Shown: in pieces, positions 1-15,000 of the stretch
Numbering within the stretch: position 1 is the stretch's first letter
Layout of the letters: each line of letters opens with the position of its first letter
Source of the DNA: Deinococcus carri
GTDB lineage: Bacteria > Deinococcota > Deinococci > Deinococcales > Deinococcaceae
Assembly (NCBI RefSeq): GCF_039545055.1
Contig: NZ_BAABRP010000001.1
Location: 921,501 to 985,500 of the forward strand
Direction: 5' to 3'
DNA length: 64,000 bases
Translations under genes and position numbers: made by a program
Notes under the pieces: model-generated
The model's input: the letters and a program-made list of their open reading frames with translations, nothing else
Database searches by the model: none
Told to the model about the DNA's origin: nothing

Positions 1-2
1 TT

Positions 3-749
3 CTAGACCCCCGCTTCCCGCAAAAAATCCAGCGTGTAGCGGGCCACCGTGCGGGGAAAGCTGTCGGTGACGGCGTGGGTGCCGCCGGGAATCTCACTCA
101 CGGTGGCGTGGGGAATCAGGCGGCGGATGACCTCCAGGGTCCAGGCCTGGATGACGGGGTCGGAGGTGCCGTCCAGCAGCAGCGTGGGCGCGAGGACGTG
201 GGGCAGGAGGGGGCCGGTCTGGTGGCGGTTCTGGTCCTGGGCGAGGCGCAGCAGGCGGGCCGGGCCGCAGCGGACGTAGGCGGCCAGGGCGGGAGGCAGA
301 AAGAGCGGGCGCTCGCGGGGTGCGTCGAGGGCCAGGCGCAGCAGCTGCATCAGGACGCGGGGGTTCTCGGGGATGCCGGTGGGAGCGCAGGCGATCAGGG
401 CGGACACCTGCCGGGGATGGCGCGCGGCGAGGTCGAAGACCAGCTCGCCGCCGAGGGAATGGCCCAGCAGGGGCACGCGGCCCAGACCGGAGGCGTCCAG
501 CCAGGCCGAGAGGTGCTCGGTCAGGTCCTCGAAGGTGCGCGGGAAGCCGGGGCGGCCCTGGCTCAGGCCGTGGCCGGGGGGGTCGTAGGCGTAGACGGTG
601 CGCTCGCGGGCGAGTTCGCGGCAGACCCGCCCGTACATCCAGGAGGCGCAGCCCAGGCCGGGCACCAGCACCAGCGGGGGGCCTTCGCCGCGCACGCGGG
701 CGCGCGTGAGCAGTCCGGCCACCCGGACGGTGTGGACCGCGCCGCTCAA
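3..749 (-). CDS. alpha/beta hydrolase
   Basis: This is an alpha/beta-hydrolase fold enzyme of 248 aa, probably an esterase or lipase; its substrate cannot be read from sequence. The nucleophile elbow GHSLGG puts the catalytic Ser at about residue 98. A likely acid lies in the DGTSDPV loop and the catalytic His in GGTHAV near the C-terminus. The oxyanion region is VPGLG at residues 29-33. It starts with TTG, and the start overlaps the TGA stop of the upstream hydrolase (TTGA), so the two are translationally coupled. It is related to that neighbour and probably arose by tandem duplication. Confidence 0.85.
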   Translation of the reverse strand: MSGAVHTVRVAGLLTRARVRGEGPPLVLVPGLGCASWMYGRVCRELARERTVYAYDPPGHGLSQGRPGFPRTFEDLTEHLSAWLDASGLGRVPLLGHSLGGELVFDLAARHPRQVSALIACAPTGIPENPRVLMQLLRLALDAPRERPLFLPPALAAYVRCGPARLLRLAQDQNRHQTGPLLPHVLAPTLLLDGTSDPVIQAWTLEVIRRLIPHATVSEIPGGTHAVTDSFPRTVARYTLDFLREAGV

Positions 750-1486
750 GGAGCCGCCCGTTCCTCTTCACGCAGGAAGTCGAGGACCAGGGCGTTGAAG
801 CGCGCGGGGGCATCCACCATCACCACGTGTCCGGCGCGGGGAATCTCCTCGTAGCGTGCACCGGGAATCGCGGCGGCGAGGGCGCGGCCCAGCGCGGGGG
901 GCACCAGGGCGTCGCGGCCGCCCCAGATCACCAGGGTGCGCGCCCGCAGCTCGGGCAGGAGGTCCTGCACGCTGTCCCTGAGCAGGTCGGCGGCGCTGCG
1001 CCACAGGTTGCGGGGGCCGCTGCGCACCGCGTCGCCCAGGATGCGCGGCACGAAGGTCAGGCGGCCGGTGAGGGCGGCGCGCGGCAGGTTCAGGGCCACC
1101 CGGTAGGGGCTGGCGCGCAGCAGGCCACTCGCGCAGGCCAGCACCAGGTTCTGCACCCGCGCGGGGCGCAGTGCCGCCACGTGCATGGAGATGTGCCCGC
1201 CCATCGAGTGCCCGATCAGGGTGACGCGGTGCAGGTCGAGGCTGTCCATCCAGGCCGCGATCAGGGCGGCGGCCTCACGCACGCCCAGCGACCGCTGCCG
1301 CCAGGCCTGCCCGTACCCGGCGAGGTCCAGCACGTAGACGCGGTGCGCGGCCGACAGGGCGGGAATGTTGCGCCGCCACCAGTGGGCCGAGCCGCTCAGG
1401 CCGTGCACCAGCACGATGGGGTCGCCCTGTCCGGTCAGGTCGTAACTCAGGGACGCGCCGCGCGAGCGGAATTGCAAAGAGCGCAC
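746..1486 (-). CDS. alpha/beta hydrolase
   Basis: A second alpha/beta-hydrolase of 246 aa. The motif IGHSMGG places the nucleophile Ser at about residue 94, VHGLSGSAHWW is the oxyanion-hole loop, GGRDALVP carries the acid and GHVVMVDAP the catalytic His. The GTG start lies 6 bases behind a TATCCT box, which suggests a leaderless mRNA. It is the first gene of a two-gene unit with the downstream hydrolase, sharing a 4-base overlap. The substrate is unknown. Confidence 0.86.
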   Translation of the reverse strand: MRSLQFRSRGASLSYDLTGQGDPIVLVHGLSGSAHWWRRNIPALSAAHRVYVLDLAGYGQAWRQRSLGVREAAALIAAWMDSLDLHRVTLIGHSMGGHISMHVAALRPARVQNLVLACASGLLRASPYRVALNLPRAALTGRLTFVPRILGDAVRSGPRNLWRSAADLLRDSVQDLLPELRARTLVIWGGRDALVPPALGRALAAAIPGARYEEIPRAGHVVMVDAPARFNALVLDFLREEERAAP

Positions 1487-1492
1487 CGGCCG

Positions 1493-1498
1493 AGGATA
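1493..1498 (-). promoter_or_regulatory. leaderless -10 box for hydrolase
   Basis: TATCCT on the minus strand ends 6 bases before the GTG start of the hydrolase. It sits only a few bases beyond the pdxST terminator. Confidence 0.55.
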
Positions 1499-1502
1499 GA
1501 CG

Positions 1503-1526
1503 AAAAGCCCCCGCCGGGGCAGGGGC
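1503..1526 (-). terminator. rho-independent terminator after pdxST
   Basis: On the minus strand GCCCCTGC pairs with GCGGGGGC and is followed by TTTT. It lies just beyond the pdxT stop and directly before the next promoter. Confidence 0.6.
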
Positions 1527-1546
1527 CGTGGGGGACGGCGGGACCT

Positions 1547-3120
<1,574 letters not shown>

Positions 3121-3126
3121 GCCCCC

Positions 3127-3132
3127 AGCCTA
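3127..3132 (-). promoter_or_regulatory. leaderless -10 box for pdxS
   Basis: TAGGCT on the minus strand lies 6 bases before the pdxS ATG. Confidence 0.5.
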
Positions 3133-3136
3133 ACGT

Positions 3137-3166
3137 CCAACTGGCCCCAGAAGCAGGGCCAGTTGG
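3137..3166. promoter_or_regulatory. 11-bp perfect inverted repeat upstream of pdxS
   Basis: CCAACTGGCCC (3137-3147) and GGGCCAGTTGG (3156-3166) are perfect complements around an 8-base loop. The repeat lies between the response regulator stop and the pdxS -10 box, at roughly the -15 to -45 region. There is no T-run on either side, so it may be an operator or a terminator of uncommon form. Confidence 0.4.
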
Positions 3167-3181
3167 GGGCCGGGCAGGGGG

Positions 3182-3564
<383 letters not shown>

Positions 3565-3568
<4 letters not shown>

Positions 3569-4986
3569 GGCAGCAGCGCCAGCGGATCGACGGCCTGGCC
3601 GTTCAGCCGCACCTCGAAGTGCAGGTGGGGGCCGGTGCAGATGCCGGTGCAGCCGACGTAGCCCAGCAGGTCGCCCGGCTGCACCGGCTGGCCGGCGGTG
3701 ACGGCGGTGCGGCTGAGGTGCCCGTAGATCACGGTGCTGCTGCCCTGGACCGTATAGACATTCATGCCGTAAGCACCATACCCGCTCTCGGTGACGGTGC
3801 CGGCCGCAGATGCGTAGATGGGGGTGCCGGACGGGGCGGCCAGGTCCACGCCGCCGTGAAAGACCTGCTTGTGAAAGTCGATGTCCGCCTCGCCGTAGCG
3901 GCTGGTGATGCGGTAACTGTGCATCGGCCAGGCCAGGCGGGTTCCGGCGGCGACGTTCACACTCGCCGGGCGGGTGGCGGGGGCCAGGGCGGCGGCCTGG
4001 GCCTGCTGGCGCTGACGCTCACGTTCGGCGGCCTGGGCGGCCTCGAACTGCACCTGCTGCTCGTACTGCTCGATACGGCGCTGGCGCTCGGGGCTGGCCT
4101 GCCAGGCGAGGTAGGCCTCGTACTGGGCCTGGCGGGCGTACTTCTCCTCCAGGCGCTGGCGCTCGCGGTCCTGCTGCCAGGCCACGTAGCGGTCGTACTG
4201 CGCCTGCACGCGCGCCTGGTGCTCGGCCTCCTCGCGCTCGGCGCGGCGGCGGGCCAGCTCTTCCCCGAAGCTCTCGGCGCGGATGCCGGGCAGCAGCAGG
4301 TAGTCGCCGGGCCGCAGGGCATTGGGCAGCACCTCGTTGGCGCGGGCGGTGCGGGTGAGGTCGGCCCCGTAGCCGGCGATCAGGCCCAGGGCCGTCTGAC
4401 CCGGCTTGATGCGGACCAGCAGACCGCGCTCGGCGGTGGGAATCAGCAGGGTTTCCCCCGGCGTCAGCGTGTCGAGGCTCGGGCGGTCGAGGTTGGCGCT
4501 GAGCAGGTCCAGCAGGGTCAGGCCGTACCGCGCCGCGACCGTGCTCAGGGTCTCGCCCGCGCGGACCGTGTGGGTCACGACCGAGCTGGGCAGGACGGGG
4601 GGCCGGGCCGCTTCGGGAGCGGGGAGCCGCACCCGGAAGACGCGCCCGGCCTCGCCCGGCTCGCGGGGCAGGGCGTCCACGGCGGCCGCGGGAACGCCGT
4701 AGCGGGCCGCCAGCCGCGCCGGACCCTGGGCCGTGACCACCAGGAGGCTGGGGGCCTGCGCCTGCGGCTCGCGGGTGAGGTGAACGGCGGGCAACGCGGC
4801 GCGCAGCTGCTCGGCGGGGGTGGGAACGCCCAGCAGGAGCGTCTGCCCTTCGGACTCCTCCGGCACGTCGGGCCGGGCGGCAGCGAGGGGAGCGAGGGCG
4901 GACAGGCCACACAGCGCGAGCGTGAGCGGCAGCCGCCGGGACAGGGGAGCGTGGCCCCGTGGGGGGGATGGGGGAAACTCGGGCAC
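3565..4986 (-). CDS. LysM-domain M23 metallopeptidase (cell-wall endopeptidase)
   Basis: A secreted peptidoglycan hydrolase of about 473 aa. The N-terminus has a signal sequence (RRLPLTLALCGLSALAPLAAA). It is followed by a LysM domain around HTVRAGETLSTVAARYGLT, a second LysM-like segment (RIKPGQTALGLIAGY), and a long charged Q/R/E-rich coiled-coil stretch with YDRYVAWQQ / YEAYLAWQA repeats. The C-terminal M23 domain has HGGVDLAAPSGTPI and GPHLHFEVRLNG as zinc and catalytic residues. I chose GTG at 4986 because GGAGG precedes it by 4 bases; the open frame runs further upstream only as an rho antisense-frame artefact. The response regulator gene follows with an overlap. Confidence 0.88.
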
Positions 4987-5057
4987 CGGACCTCCAAAAA
5001 AGGCAGCAAGCAGGGCGCGCCCGCCCCAGAAGGGGAAGCGGGCACGGGGGCGGGGCT

Positions 5058-7081
<2,024 letters not shown>

Positions 7082-7152
7082 GTTGACTCTCCTTGGTTTT
7101 CTGGCCCTGGCTTGCTGGCCTGGCGGTCTGGTCCTGCGGCCGTCTTGTTGAG

Positions 7153-7158
7153 ATTGTA
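7153..7158 (-). promoter_or_regulatory. -10 box for transaldolase-rho operon
   Basis: TACAAT on the minus strand lies about 72 bases before the transaldolase ATG, so this operon has a normal leader. No clear -35 box is visible. Confidence 0.45.
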
Positions 7159-7264
7159 GGCAACGCGCGCAGCACCTGCCATAACCGCATGGTCAGAAGT
7201 GCCTCACCCCTGTGACCTTCCACTTCAGCATATCCGGCCGGTCAGGAATGCGTCACATGACGGA

Positions 7265-7294
7265 TTGACCCTGCCCATGCTGCGCGCCTACCAT
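7265..7294 (+). promoter_or_regulatory. sigma-70-type promoter for the ileS T-box leader
   Basis: TTGACC (7265-7270) and TACCAT (7289-7294) are spaced by 18 bases. Transcription would start near 7300, giving a leader of about 385 bases before the ileS start. Confidence 0.6.
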
Positions 7295-7299
7295 GAGGG

Positions 7300-7591
7300 A
7301 CATCCCCAGCCGGGGGTGAGCAACCCGAAGAAGGCGAACGCGAGAAGAGTACGCGGGGCCACGCGGCCACGAGCGAGTCAGGGATGGTGAGAGCCTGACG
7401 GTCCGCCCCCCGCCGAAGATCCCCTCCCGCGCCGGACGAAGAAAGGCCCGCAGGCTCACTAGACCGTCCCGGACGCCCCCCGACAGAGGGCACGACGAGG
7501 CCGCCTCCGTGTGGCGAAGTTGGGTGGTACCACGCGCGAGCACGTTTCCCGGCGCGTCCCAGCACACAAAGCTGGGGCGCGCTTTGTTTTT
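7300..7591 (+). ncRNA. T-box riboswitch (ileS leader)
   Basis: A tRNA-sensing leader that controls ileS by antitermination. The T-box sequence TGGGTGGTACCACGCG is at 7521-7536; its UGGU would pair with the ACCA end of uncharged tRNA-Ile (discriminator A). GTGTGG upstream can pair with CCACGC to form the antiterminator. A Stem III-like hairpin GTCAGG/CCTGAC is at 7377-7399, and an AGAGTACG-like element is near 7347. The terminator follows at 7552-7591. The Stem I region is short, and an ATC at about 7302 is only a candidate specifier triplet. Confidence 0.85.
7552..7591 (+). terminator. T-box-controlled terminator
   Basis: GCGCGTCCCAGC (7552-7563) pairs with GCTGGGGCGCGC (7571-7582) around ACACAAA, followed by TTTGTTTTT. 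It lies immediately after the T-box, as expected for the regulated terminator. Confidence 0.85.
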
Positions 7592-7685
7592 GGTCTAACC
7601 GCCGAACAGCCTCCCCTTTTTGACCCTTAGACCGTTAGACGGCCCAACCCTCTACCCCGCCGCTTTTCAAGTCCGAAGGAGCACT

Positions 7686-10988
<3,303 letters not shown>

Positions 10989-11003
10989 GGTTATGAGGAG
11001 AAG

Positions 11004-11033
11004 GGGGCGGGCCTGCCAGGTGCCCGCCCCTTT
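11004..11033 (+). terminator. terminator after ileS
   Basis: GGGGCGGGC (11004-11012) pairs with GCCCGCCCC (11022-11030), followed by TTT. Confidence 0.6.
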
Positions 11034-11123
11034 CCCTGTGGCCCCTTTCCTTGTGGCGGGGTTGACCGGCTTCCCACCCCATCCTCCGGAATGCCCGGCA
11101 GGATGAGGGGGCAGGAGGAAGCC

Positions 11124-11315
11124 ATGCCCTACAACAGCATCTCGGAGTTGCCGCAGTCGCAGGTGGACCAGTACGACCCGCACCAGAAAGAAGCTTTCCT
11201 GAAAGCCTTCAACAGCGCCCTGGAGGAGTACGGCGACGAGCACCGCGCCTTTGCCGTCGCCCACACGGCGGCCGAGAAGGCGGGCGCGAAGGAAGAGCGC
11301 GAGCAGGAGAAGTAA
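11124..11315 (+). CDS. ChaB-like small protein
   Basis: A 63-residue charged protein resembling ChaB, a small helical protein first linked to cation transport regulation in E. coli; its true role is unclear. The signature is MPYNSISELPQSQVDQYDP, then HQKEAFLKAFNSALEEY and a lysine/glutamate-rich end (AVAHTAAEKAGAKEE). ATG at 11124 is preferred over the upstream start at 11091 because GGAGGA precedes it and homology begins there. A strong terminator follows, so it is probably monocistronic. Confidence 0.8.
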   Translation: MPYNSISELPQSQVDQYDPHQKEAFLKAFNSALEEYGDEHRAFAVAHTAAEKAGAKEEREQEK

Positions 11316-11325
11316 CTGTCATTCG

Positions 11326-11363
11326 GGCGCGGCTGGGAGGAGGACTCTCAGCCGCGCCTTTTT
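11326..11363 (+). terminator. terminator after chaB-like gene
   Basis: GGCGCGGCTG (11326-11335) pairs with CAGCCGCGCC (11349-11358), followed by TTTTT. Confidence 0.85.
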
Positions 11364-11412
11364 GGTGACTGCTGTTACCACCAGAGTACGAACAATATGG
11401 GAAGAGACCTCC

Positions 11413-11418
11413 TACGCT
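11413..11418 (+). promoter_or_regulatory. leaderless -10 box for tam
   Basis: TACGCT ends 5 bases before the ATG at 11424. Confidence 0.5.
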
Positions 11419-11423
11419 AGGGC

Positions 11424-12194
11424 ATGACCTGGAATCCCGAGCAGTACCACCGCCACCGCGAGGCCCGCAGCGCGCCCGTCCGGGACCTGCTGGCGATGCT
11501 TCCTGGCCTCCCCTACCGCGACGCCGTGGACCTGGGGTGTGGGACCGGGGAGCATACGCGGACGCTGGCGGAGCGTTTTCCGGTGGCGCGGGTGCTGGGG
11601 CTGGACAGCAGTGCCGAGATGCTGGCGCGGGCGGATGCGGGGGGCCTCTCCAACCTGCGTTTCGAGCAGGGGGACATTCTGGAGCTGCGGGGGGAGTACG
11701 ACCTGATCTTCTCGAACGCGGCCCTCCAGTGGCTCCCGGACCACCCGGCGCTGCTGGCCCGGCTATGGTCCAGGGTGCGGCCCGGCGGGGTGCTGGCGGT
11801 GCAGGTGCCCGCGAACCACGACCATGCCAGCCACCGCCTGCTGACCGACACGGCAAACGAGTTCGGGGCCGAGTTGCAGGGCTTTACCCGCTTCGGCACG
11901 GCACATGGGGTCTCCCCGGTGCTGACCCAGGCGGAGTACGCCGAGACGCTGGACGGGCTGGGGGCAACCGACATCACCGCCATCAGCAAGGTCTATCCGG
12001 TGGTGCTGCCGGGCGCGGAGGGTGTGCTGGACTGGACGCGGGGAACGGCGCTGGTGCCCTACCTTTCCCGCCTGAGTCAGGAGGATGGGGCGCGGTTCAC
12101 GGCGGCCTACCTGGCACGCCTGCGGGCGCAGTGGCCGGGCGAGCGGGTGTTCTACGCCTTCACGCGGGTGCTGTTCACGGCGCGGCGGGGCTGA
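11424..12194 (+). CDS. tam: trans-aconitate 2-methyltransferase-like SAM methyltransferase
   Basis: A class I SAM-dependent methyltransferase of 256 aa that matches Tam throughout its length. Tam methylates trans-aconitate, a by-product that inhibits aconitase. The N-terminus MTWNPEQY resembles the Tam start, VDLGCGTGEHT is the SAM-binding motif I, GLDSSAEML motif II, and FSNAALQWLPDH is the characteristic Tam segment. The C-terminal ERVFYAFTRVLFTARR also fits. The mRNA is probably leaderless. Specificity for aconitate is inferred. Confidence 0.82.
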   Translation: MTWNPEQYHRHREARSAPVRDLLAMLPGLPYRDAVDLGCGTGEHTRTLAERFPVARVLGLDSSAEMLARADAGGLSNLRFEQGDILELRGEYDLIFSNAALQWLPDHPALLARLWSRVRPGGVLAVQVPANHDHASHRLLTDTANEFGAELQGFTRFGTAHGVSPVLTQAEYAETLDGLGATDITAISKVYPVVLPGAEGVLDWTRGTALVPYLSRLSQEDGARFTAAYLARLRAQWPGERVFYAFTRVLFTARRG

Positions 12195-12242
12195 GGGCGG
12201 CGTAAACGACTGGGGCATACCCTCCTCTCCCGGCCGACCCAG

Positions 12243-12539
12243 ATGTGCCTAGACGCCGCCTCTGCTGCTGCCGTCCCTGCTGCGCCTCTCGCCTACGGGC
12301 TGGCCCTGGCGGGTGTGACCGTCGGGAGCATCACCGACCAGTCCTGTTCGCTGTGGACGCCGCGCCTGCTGCCTTTCCGGCAGCACGGGCAACTGGATCA
12401 CCTGAGCTTTCTGGCCTTCCTGGGGGGGCCGCGGTTTTCAGGGATGTGGCGGGACCGGGCGTACCTGCCGGGTGTGCTGGCGGCCTCTCTGACGGCGCAG
12501 GGGCTGACTGACAGGGAGGCCTGCCAGAAGGACAGGTGA
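12243..12539 (+). CDS. hypothetical protein, low confidence
   Basis: A 98-residue reading frame in the 380-base space between tam and the convergent PEP-mutase-like gene. Codon use is GC-rich at third positions like its neighbours, but no RBS or family is recognisable. A TACCCT box at about 12219 would give a 12-base leader. It may be a real small gene, a remnant, or chance in GC-rich DNA. Confidence 0.3.
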   Translation: MCLDAASAAAVPAAPLAYGLALAGVTVGSITDQSCSLWTPRLLPFRQHGQLDHLSFLAFLGGPRFSGMWRDRAYLPGVLAASLTAQGLTDREACQKDR

Positions 12540-12572
12540 CGGAGCGTCCGCAGGACCCCGCTGCCAGGACCA

Positions 12573-13430
12573 TCAGCGAGCCGCTTCCGCAAAAAGCTGT
12601 TCAGCCTCGCTGAACCCGTAGAAGGACGCCGCCATCGCCTGATACGTCCCCGAGTCCCGCAGTTCCCGGGCGATGCGTGCAGTCAGGCCCAGGGTGGCGA
12701 GCATGGCGCTCTGCCCTATGCTCACGCGGACCGCTCCCGCGTCCAGCAAGGCGGCCACCGAGGGCGCGCCCGGGAACGCCATCACCGTGACAGGGCCGCC
12801 CAGGTCCGAGGCCAGCCGGCGAAGCGTGGCCGGGTCGGTCAGGAGCGGCACGAACACGCTGTCGGCCCCCGCGTTCAGGTAGGCCCGGCCCCGGCGCAGG
12901 GTTTCGGCCAGGCGCTCCTCTTCTCCGTTGCCGAACTGCGTGATGTACGTATCCGTCCGCGCGTTGAGGTACACGGGGAGGCCAGCGGCGTCGGCGGCAG
13001 TCCGGGCGGCTTCCAGACGGCGTTGCTGCTCCTCCAGGGTGTAGAGCGGCTGCTCGGGGCGGCCCGTGGCGTCCTCCAGGTTCAGGCCCACTGCGCCGGC
13101 CGCCACAAAATCGGTCACGCTGCGGGCCACATCGGCGGGCGAGTCGCCGTACCCGGCTTCGATGTCGGCGTTCACGGGGATGCCGACCGCGTCCACGATG
13201 GCCGCCACCTCCCGGCACATCCCGGCCCGCGTGAGGGTCTGTCCGTCCCGTCTGCCGCGCGAGTAGGCGATGCCCGCGCTGGTGGTGCCGATGGCCGGGA
13301 AGCCCGCCGCCTCGAAGATGCGGGCACTGGCCGCGTCCCAGACGTTGGGCAGGAGGAAGCCGCGCTCAGCGTGGTGCAGGTTCTGAAAGGTCCGGGCCTG
13401 GGTCAGCGGGGGCTGTGCTGTGGTGATCAT
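12573..13430 (-). CDS. isocitrate lyase/PEP mutase superfamily protein
   Basis: A (beta/alpha)8 enzyme of the PEP mutase / 2-methylisocitrate lyase group (285 aa) that makes or breaks C-C or P-C bonds of 2-oxo acids. The substrate is unassigned. PNVWDAASARIFEAAGFPAIGTTSAG is the opening, DIEAGYGD carries the Mg2+ ligand, and NLEDATG and NARTDTY are further family motifs. RBS AAGGAG precedes the ATG. The first 65 bases overlap the 3' end of the upstream ada-alkA gene, so the two are probably coupled. Confidence 0.88.
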   Translation of the reverse strand: MITTAQPPLTQARTFQNLHHAERGFLLPNVWDAASARIFEAAGFPAIGTTSAGIAYSRGRRDGQTLTRAGMCREVAAIVDAVGIPVNADIEAGYGDSPADVARSVTDFVAAGAVGLNLEDATGRPEQPLYTLEEQQRRLEAARTAADAAGLPVYLNARTDTYITQFGNGEEERLAETLRRGRAYLNAGADSVFVPLLTDPATLRRLASDLGGPVTVMAFPGAPSVAALLDAGAVRVSIGQSAMLATLGLTARIARELRDSGTYQAMAASFYGFSEAEQLFAEAAR

Positions 13431-14901
13431 GGGGCATCTCCTTACGGGTCTGAAAGCGGTGCCAGAAGTGCAGGGTGGCGAGGCTGCGGTGCGGCGCGAA
13501 CCGGCCCATCAGGGCGGCCGTCTGCTGGCGGTCGGGGCGGCTGTCCAGCGCGAAGAAGTGTTGCAGTTCACGGGCGAGCGCCGCGTCGCCTAGCGGCAGG
13601 CAGTCCTGAAAGCCGAGGGCGCGCAGCATCACGTACTGGGCCGACCAGGGGCCGATGCCCGGCAGACCGAGCAGGGTGCGCTCGGCCCGCGTGGCGGTCC
13701 CGGCGGCCAGCGTGTCCAGGGAAAGCCGGCCCCCGGCCACCTGCCGCGCGGCGTTCAGCAGGGCGGCGGCCCTGGCCCGCGTCAGGCCCAGGGCCAGCAG
13801 GGCCGGCTCGTCCAGGGCGGCGACCGCTTCCGGGGATGGGGGCACCCACAGGCCCCCGCCCACCTCCCGGCCGGCGCTCCTGACCAGCCGCCGCCGCAGG
13901 GTGCAGACGAGGGAAAAGGTGATCTGCTGGCCCAGGATGGCCCACAGCAGGCCGTCGAAGAGGTCGGCCACCAGGGGCAGACGCAGCCCCCGCCGACCGG
14001 CCAGCAGCGGCGCGAGGTCGGGGTGCGGCGCGACGTGCGCCTCGAACCGGCCGGGGTCGGCCGTGAGGCCCAGCCGCCGCAGCAGGATTTCGTGGAGCGC
14101 GCCCCAGTCCACCTCTGCACCGTCCACCCCCGACTGATCGGGAGGCAGGACCGGTGTACAGGTGGCCGTGCCCGACCCGAATTCCACCCGCACCGCCAGC
14201 GGCCCGGAGGGCAGGCGCAGCGCCGCCGTGTACGTGTCCCCCGTGACGCGGGAGGTGAGGCTTTGTGGGTCGCGGCCCAGGTCACGCAGGATGGCGGCCA
14301 CGGGGTAGCCCGCGGGGAGGGTCAGGCGCAGGACCTGTTCCTGCGGGAGGCGGCGGTACGCCCCCGGGGTCAGGCCACTCCAGCGGCGGAACTGCTCCCC
14401 GAAGGCGGACAGGCTCTCGAAGCCCACCCCGAACGCGATGTCGGCGACCGAGCGCGGGGAGGTCAGGAGGAGCCGCCGCGCCGCCGCGACCCGGTGACGG
14501 GCCAGCCACTCGGCGGGCGGCAGGTGAAAGTGCAGGCGGAACAGCTCGTGCAGCTTGCTGGTGCTGACCCCGGCCACGCTCGCCAGATGGGCCACGTTCC
14601 GGATCGCGGCGGGGGAACTGCGGAAGAGGGCGGCCAGCCCCTCCACCCGCGCTTCCTCCGCATGAATGCCCGCATAGAAGTCGTCGGGCCTGCACCGCAG
14701 ACAGGGGCGCAGGCCCGCGCACCGGGCGCTCCGGGGTGAGTCGTGGAAGACGACGTTTTCCGGCTTGGGCTTTCTCGCGCGGCAGGACGGCAGGCAGTAG
14801 ATGCCCGTGCTGATCACGCCGGTGATGAAGTGCCCGTCGTAGGCGGGGTCCGCCGCCAGCATGCGCTCCAGCATCCGTTCGCGGCTCAGGGGCAGGGACA
14901 T
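13366..14901 (-). CDS. alkA: Ada-AlkA fusion: methylation sensor, AraC HTH and 3-methyladenine DNA glycosylase
   Basis: A 511-aa alkylation-repair protein. Residues about 1-80 form the Ada zinc module with four Cys (YCLPSC and CLRC), where one Cys accepts methyl from phosphotriesters. Residues about 90-190 are an AraC-type HTH (VADIAFGVGFESLSAFGEQFRRWSG), and about 200-490 an AlkA glycosylase with a helix-hairpin-helix LLGLPGIGPWSAQYV and catalytic Asp in LPLGDAALAREL. So sensing, transcription control and base excision are joined. The C-terminus reads beyond the normal AlkA end (LHFWHRF) for about 27 residues into the next gene. Its start follows a GACAAT box by 6 bases. Confidence 0.93.
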   Translation of the reverse strand: MSLPLSRERMLERMLAADPAYDGHFITGVISTGIYCLPSCRARKPKPENVVFHDSPRSARCAGLRPCLRCRPDDFYAGIHAEEARVEGLAALFRSSPAAIRNVAHLASVAGVSTSKLHELFRLHFHLPPAEWLARHRVAAARRLLLTSPRSVADIAFGVGFESLSAFGEQFRRWSGLTPGAYRRLPQEQVLRLTLPAGYPVAAILRDLGRDPQSLTSRVTGDTYTAALRLPSGPLAVRVEFGSGTATCTPVLPPDQSGVDGAEVDWGALHEILLRRLGLTADPGRFEAHVAPHPDLAPLLAGRRGLRLPLVADLFDGLLWAILGQQITFSLVCTLRRRLVRSAGREVGGGLWVPPSPEAVAALDEPALLALGLTRARAAALLNAARQVAGGRLSLDTLAAGTATRAERTLLGLPGIGPWSAQYVMLRALGFQDCLPLGDAALARELQHFFALDSRPDRQQTAALMGRFAPHRSLATLHFWHRFQTRKEMPHDHHSTAPADPGPDLSEPAPR

Positions 14902-14907
14902 GCCGCC

Positions 14908-14913
14908 ATTGTC
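14908..14913 (-). promoter_or_regulatory. leaderless -10 box for ada-alkA
   Basis: GACAAT on the minus strand lies 6 bases before the ATG. Confidence 0.4.
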
Positions 14914-15000
14914 GGGGCCAGCGCCCGCGACCTCTACCGGATCTGGACGCGGGATTTTCGGTCAGGGCACGGCGGCCCTATGCAGCACGGCGGCTTCCGC

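Noticed and set aside
12245..12511. Cys-rich alternative frame starting MPRRRLCCCRPCC
   Set aside because: Composition is typical of a frame-shifted shadow. The 12243 frame has better codon use, though even that is weak.
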